Below are positions 5,665 to 6,413 of a stretch of 6,413 nt of DNA, one piece after another. Each line of letters begins with the position of its first letter. The stretch's first letter is position 1. The translations under genes and the position numbers were made by a program. This DNA is from an uncultured Adlercreutzia sp. Its GTDB lineage: Bacteria; Actinomycetota; Coriobacteriia; Coriobacteriales; Eggerthellaceae. The stretch spans positions 1-6,413 of the forward strand of contig NZ_CAUASN010000060.1 in assembly GCF_958431955.1 (NCBI RefSeq), given 5' to 3'. The notes below the pieces were generated by a model. That model saw nothing but the letters and a program-made list of their open reading frames with translations. It was not told the origin of the DNA and made no database searches.

Positions 5665-5686
5665 GGCGGCCGCCCCGGCGGCCGCC
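5665..5686. promoter_or_regulatory. GC-only palindrome over the expected -35 of the luxR-type gene
   Basis: GGCGGCCGCC occurs at 5665-5674 and 5677-5686, separated by CC. Each copy is itself a perfect palindrome, so together they form either two adjacent dyads or one long hairpin. Its position upstream of the extended -10 would suit an operator for autoregulation; this is inferred from position only. Confidence 0.35.
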
Positions 5687-5970
5687 GCCAAGAACTTCGG
5701 AACGATAGACGGCCCTGAACAGGCACTTTCCAAAAACAACCCAAAATATGTCCCCCTCAAAAGCGTGATGGGGCACCCGAAATGCGGCGGTTCCAACGCG
5801 GCAAAATACCCAATTTGGTGGCTTACGCGGCCGCGTCGAAACGGGCATAGTGGCCCTCGATCCCGGCAAGGAGAAAGCCGGGGAGGAGTCGGCGCCCGCT
5901 CGCGTTGCCCGCGGATGCGTGGGGCGCGACGGTGCCGGCGCGCAGGTCATACGAGACTATGGAGGGAAAC
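5687..5970. other. Divergent control region between the regulator and the flavin reductase
   Basis: No credible gene. At 5730-5820 there is an AT-richer patch (runs such as CCAAAATATG and GCAAAATACC) amid GC-rich DNA, the likely place for regulator binding and promoters. TGTCCCC at 5749-5755 and GGGGCA at 5770-5775 form an interrupted inverted repeat. CCCGGC at 5862-5867 and GCCGGG at 5877-5882 form a 6-bp stem that could lie in the reductase mRNA leader. A clear -35/-10 pair for the reductase gene was not found. Confidence 0.5.
5749..5775. promoter_or_regulatory. Interrupted inverted repeat, candidate LuxR-type binding site
   Basis: TGTCCCC and GGGGCA are near-complementary arms (one extra T in the left arm) about 14 bases apart in the divergent intergenic region. 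Dimeric LuxR-type domains bind dyads, so this is a reasonable candidate, but one such dyad in GC-rich DNA can arise by chance. Confidence 0.25.
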
Positions 5971-6413
5971 ATGACTGCAATTTCTCGACGCAATCTGCTC
6001 AAGGGCGCTGCCTTCAGCGCCGCCGGCGTAGCCGCCCTCGGCGTGGCCGGCTGCGCGCCCCAGGAGAGCGGGGCCGCCGACGCCGCGCTGTCCGAGACCG
6101 GCGAGGCCGCTAAGCACACCTGGGAAGTGAAGCCCGAGCCCATCGCGGCCGACCAGATCACCGAGACGGTGGACACCGAGGTGCTCATCATCGGCGGCGG
6201 CTACTCCGGCGCCTGCTGCGCCCTGTCGGCTGCCGAGAACGGCGCGAAGGTCGTGCTCGTGGAGAAGGACGCCGTGCTCAACGGCCACGGCGTGGGCGGC
6301 ACCGGCGCCATCGCCTCGCGCGCCCTGGACGATCTGGGCCTGATCTTCGACAAGTCGCTGGAGATGGAGCGCTGGGTGTCCACCTGCGGCAACCGCTGCC
6401 GCGAGTCGCTCGT
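5971..6413 (+). CDS. Tat-exported FAD-dependent reductase, fumarate reductase flavoprotein family (3' end outside window)
   Basis: The first 147 residues of a flavoprotein that runs off the right edge. ATG at 5971 follows GGAGGG by 4 bases. The N-terminus is a twin-arginine signal (SRRNLLKG at 5-12, then a hydrophobic stretch) ending in VAGC, so Cys28 could be lipidated: a Tat-exported lipoprotein is likely. The FAD-binding Rossmann motif follows at 71-99: IIGGGYSG with GxGxxG glycines at 75, 77 and 80, and the acidic Glu98 in VLVEKD that binds the ribose. The segment NGHGVGGTGAIASR at 104-117 is typical of FAD_binding_2 (fumarate reductase/urocanate reductase-like) subunits. Such proteins pass electrons to an organic acceptor at the outer membrane face during anaerobic respiration. 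The substrate cannot be named because the active-site half lies outside. The divergent luxR-type gene is the likely regulator. No haem-binding CXXCH is in the visible part. Confidence 0.9.
   Translation, partial: MTAISRRNLLKGAAFSAAGVAALGVAGCAPQESGAADAALSETGEAAKHTWEVKPEPIAADQITETVDTEVLIIGGGYSGACCALSAAENGAKVVLVEKDAVLNGHGVGGTGAIASRALDDLGLIFDKSLEMERWVSTCGNRCRESL

Noticed and set aside
4194..5708. A 504-codon open frame on the + strand opposite the luxR-type gene
   Set aside because: The Gln/Glu/Arg/His-rich translation is the antisense of a hydrophobic membrane protein, not a real product.
5915..5974. A 19-codon open frame whose stop overlaps the start of the flavin reductase gene
   Set aside because: The overlap suggests translational coupling, but there is no ribosome binding site before the ATG and the Arg-rich peptide is what random GC-rich DNA gives.

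Overview
The window looks like the chromosome of a high-GC anaerobic actinobacterium of the Eggerthellaceae (Eggerthella/Gordonibacter-like). Three things suggest this: GC-rich third codon positions in all genes but one, a Tat-exported flavin reductase divergent from a 12-helix membrane protein ending in a LuxR helix-turn-helix, and a sortase-anchored surface protein. The genus is inferred from gene content; no search was run.

Layout. (1) 2-592, + strand: the C-terminal end of a cell-wall-anchored surface protein, followed by a hairpin terminator. (2) 593-802: a promoter region with a perfect 12-bp palindrome and an 11-bp-period direct repeat. (3) 803-2341, +: a membrane-anchored HtrA-type serine protease with one PDZ domain. 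(4) 2342-3149: about 0.8 kb without a credible gene but full of repeats: degenerate GC-rich repeats, two near-identical hairpins, a 10-bp-period array, a 137-bp segment with 9-bp inverted ends, and a C9 tract. (5) 3150-3953, +: an AT-richer gene with a TTG start, its own -10 box and a strong terminator, encoding a DUF3825-like protein of unknown function. Two 62-bp imperfect direct repeats (2960-3021 and 4115-4176) flank it. (6) 4158-5627, - strand: the 12-TM LuxR-type regulator. (7) 5628-5970: the divergent control region. (8) 5971 to the window end, +: the N-terminus of a Tat-exported, probably lipid-anchored FAD-dependent reductase of the fumarate reductase flavoprotein family.

How the parts fit. 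Regulator and flavoprotein form a divergent pair of the kind common in this family, where a membrane-bound LuxR protein probably controls an anaerobic respiratory reductase acting on an unknown organic electron acceptor. The surface protein and HtrA protease both belong to the cell envelope but have separate transcription signals. The DUF3825-like gene is the outlier. Its base composition, codon choice, self-contained signals and flanking repeats suggest an acquired single-gene cassette placed at the 3' end of the regulator gene. The right repeat contains the regulator's last codons, and the left repeat keeps a stop codon in the same register, like the ghost of a second luxR 3' end. This is the part of the window most worth following up.
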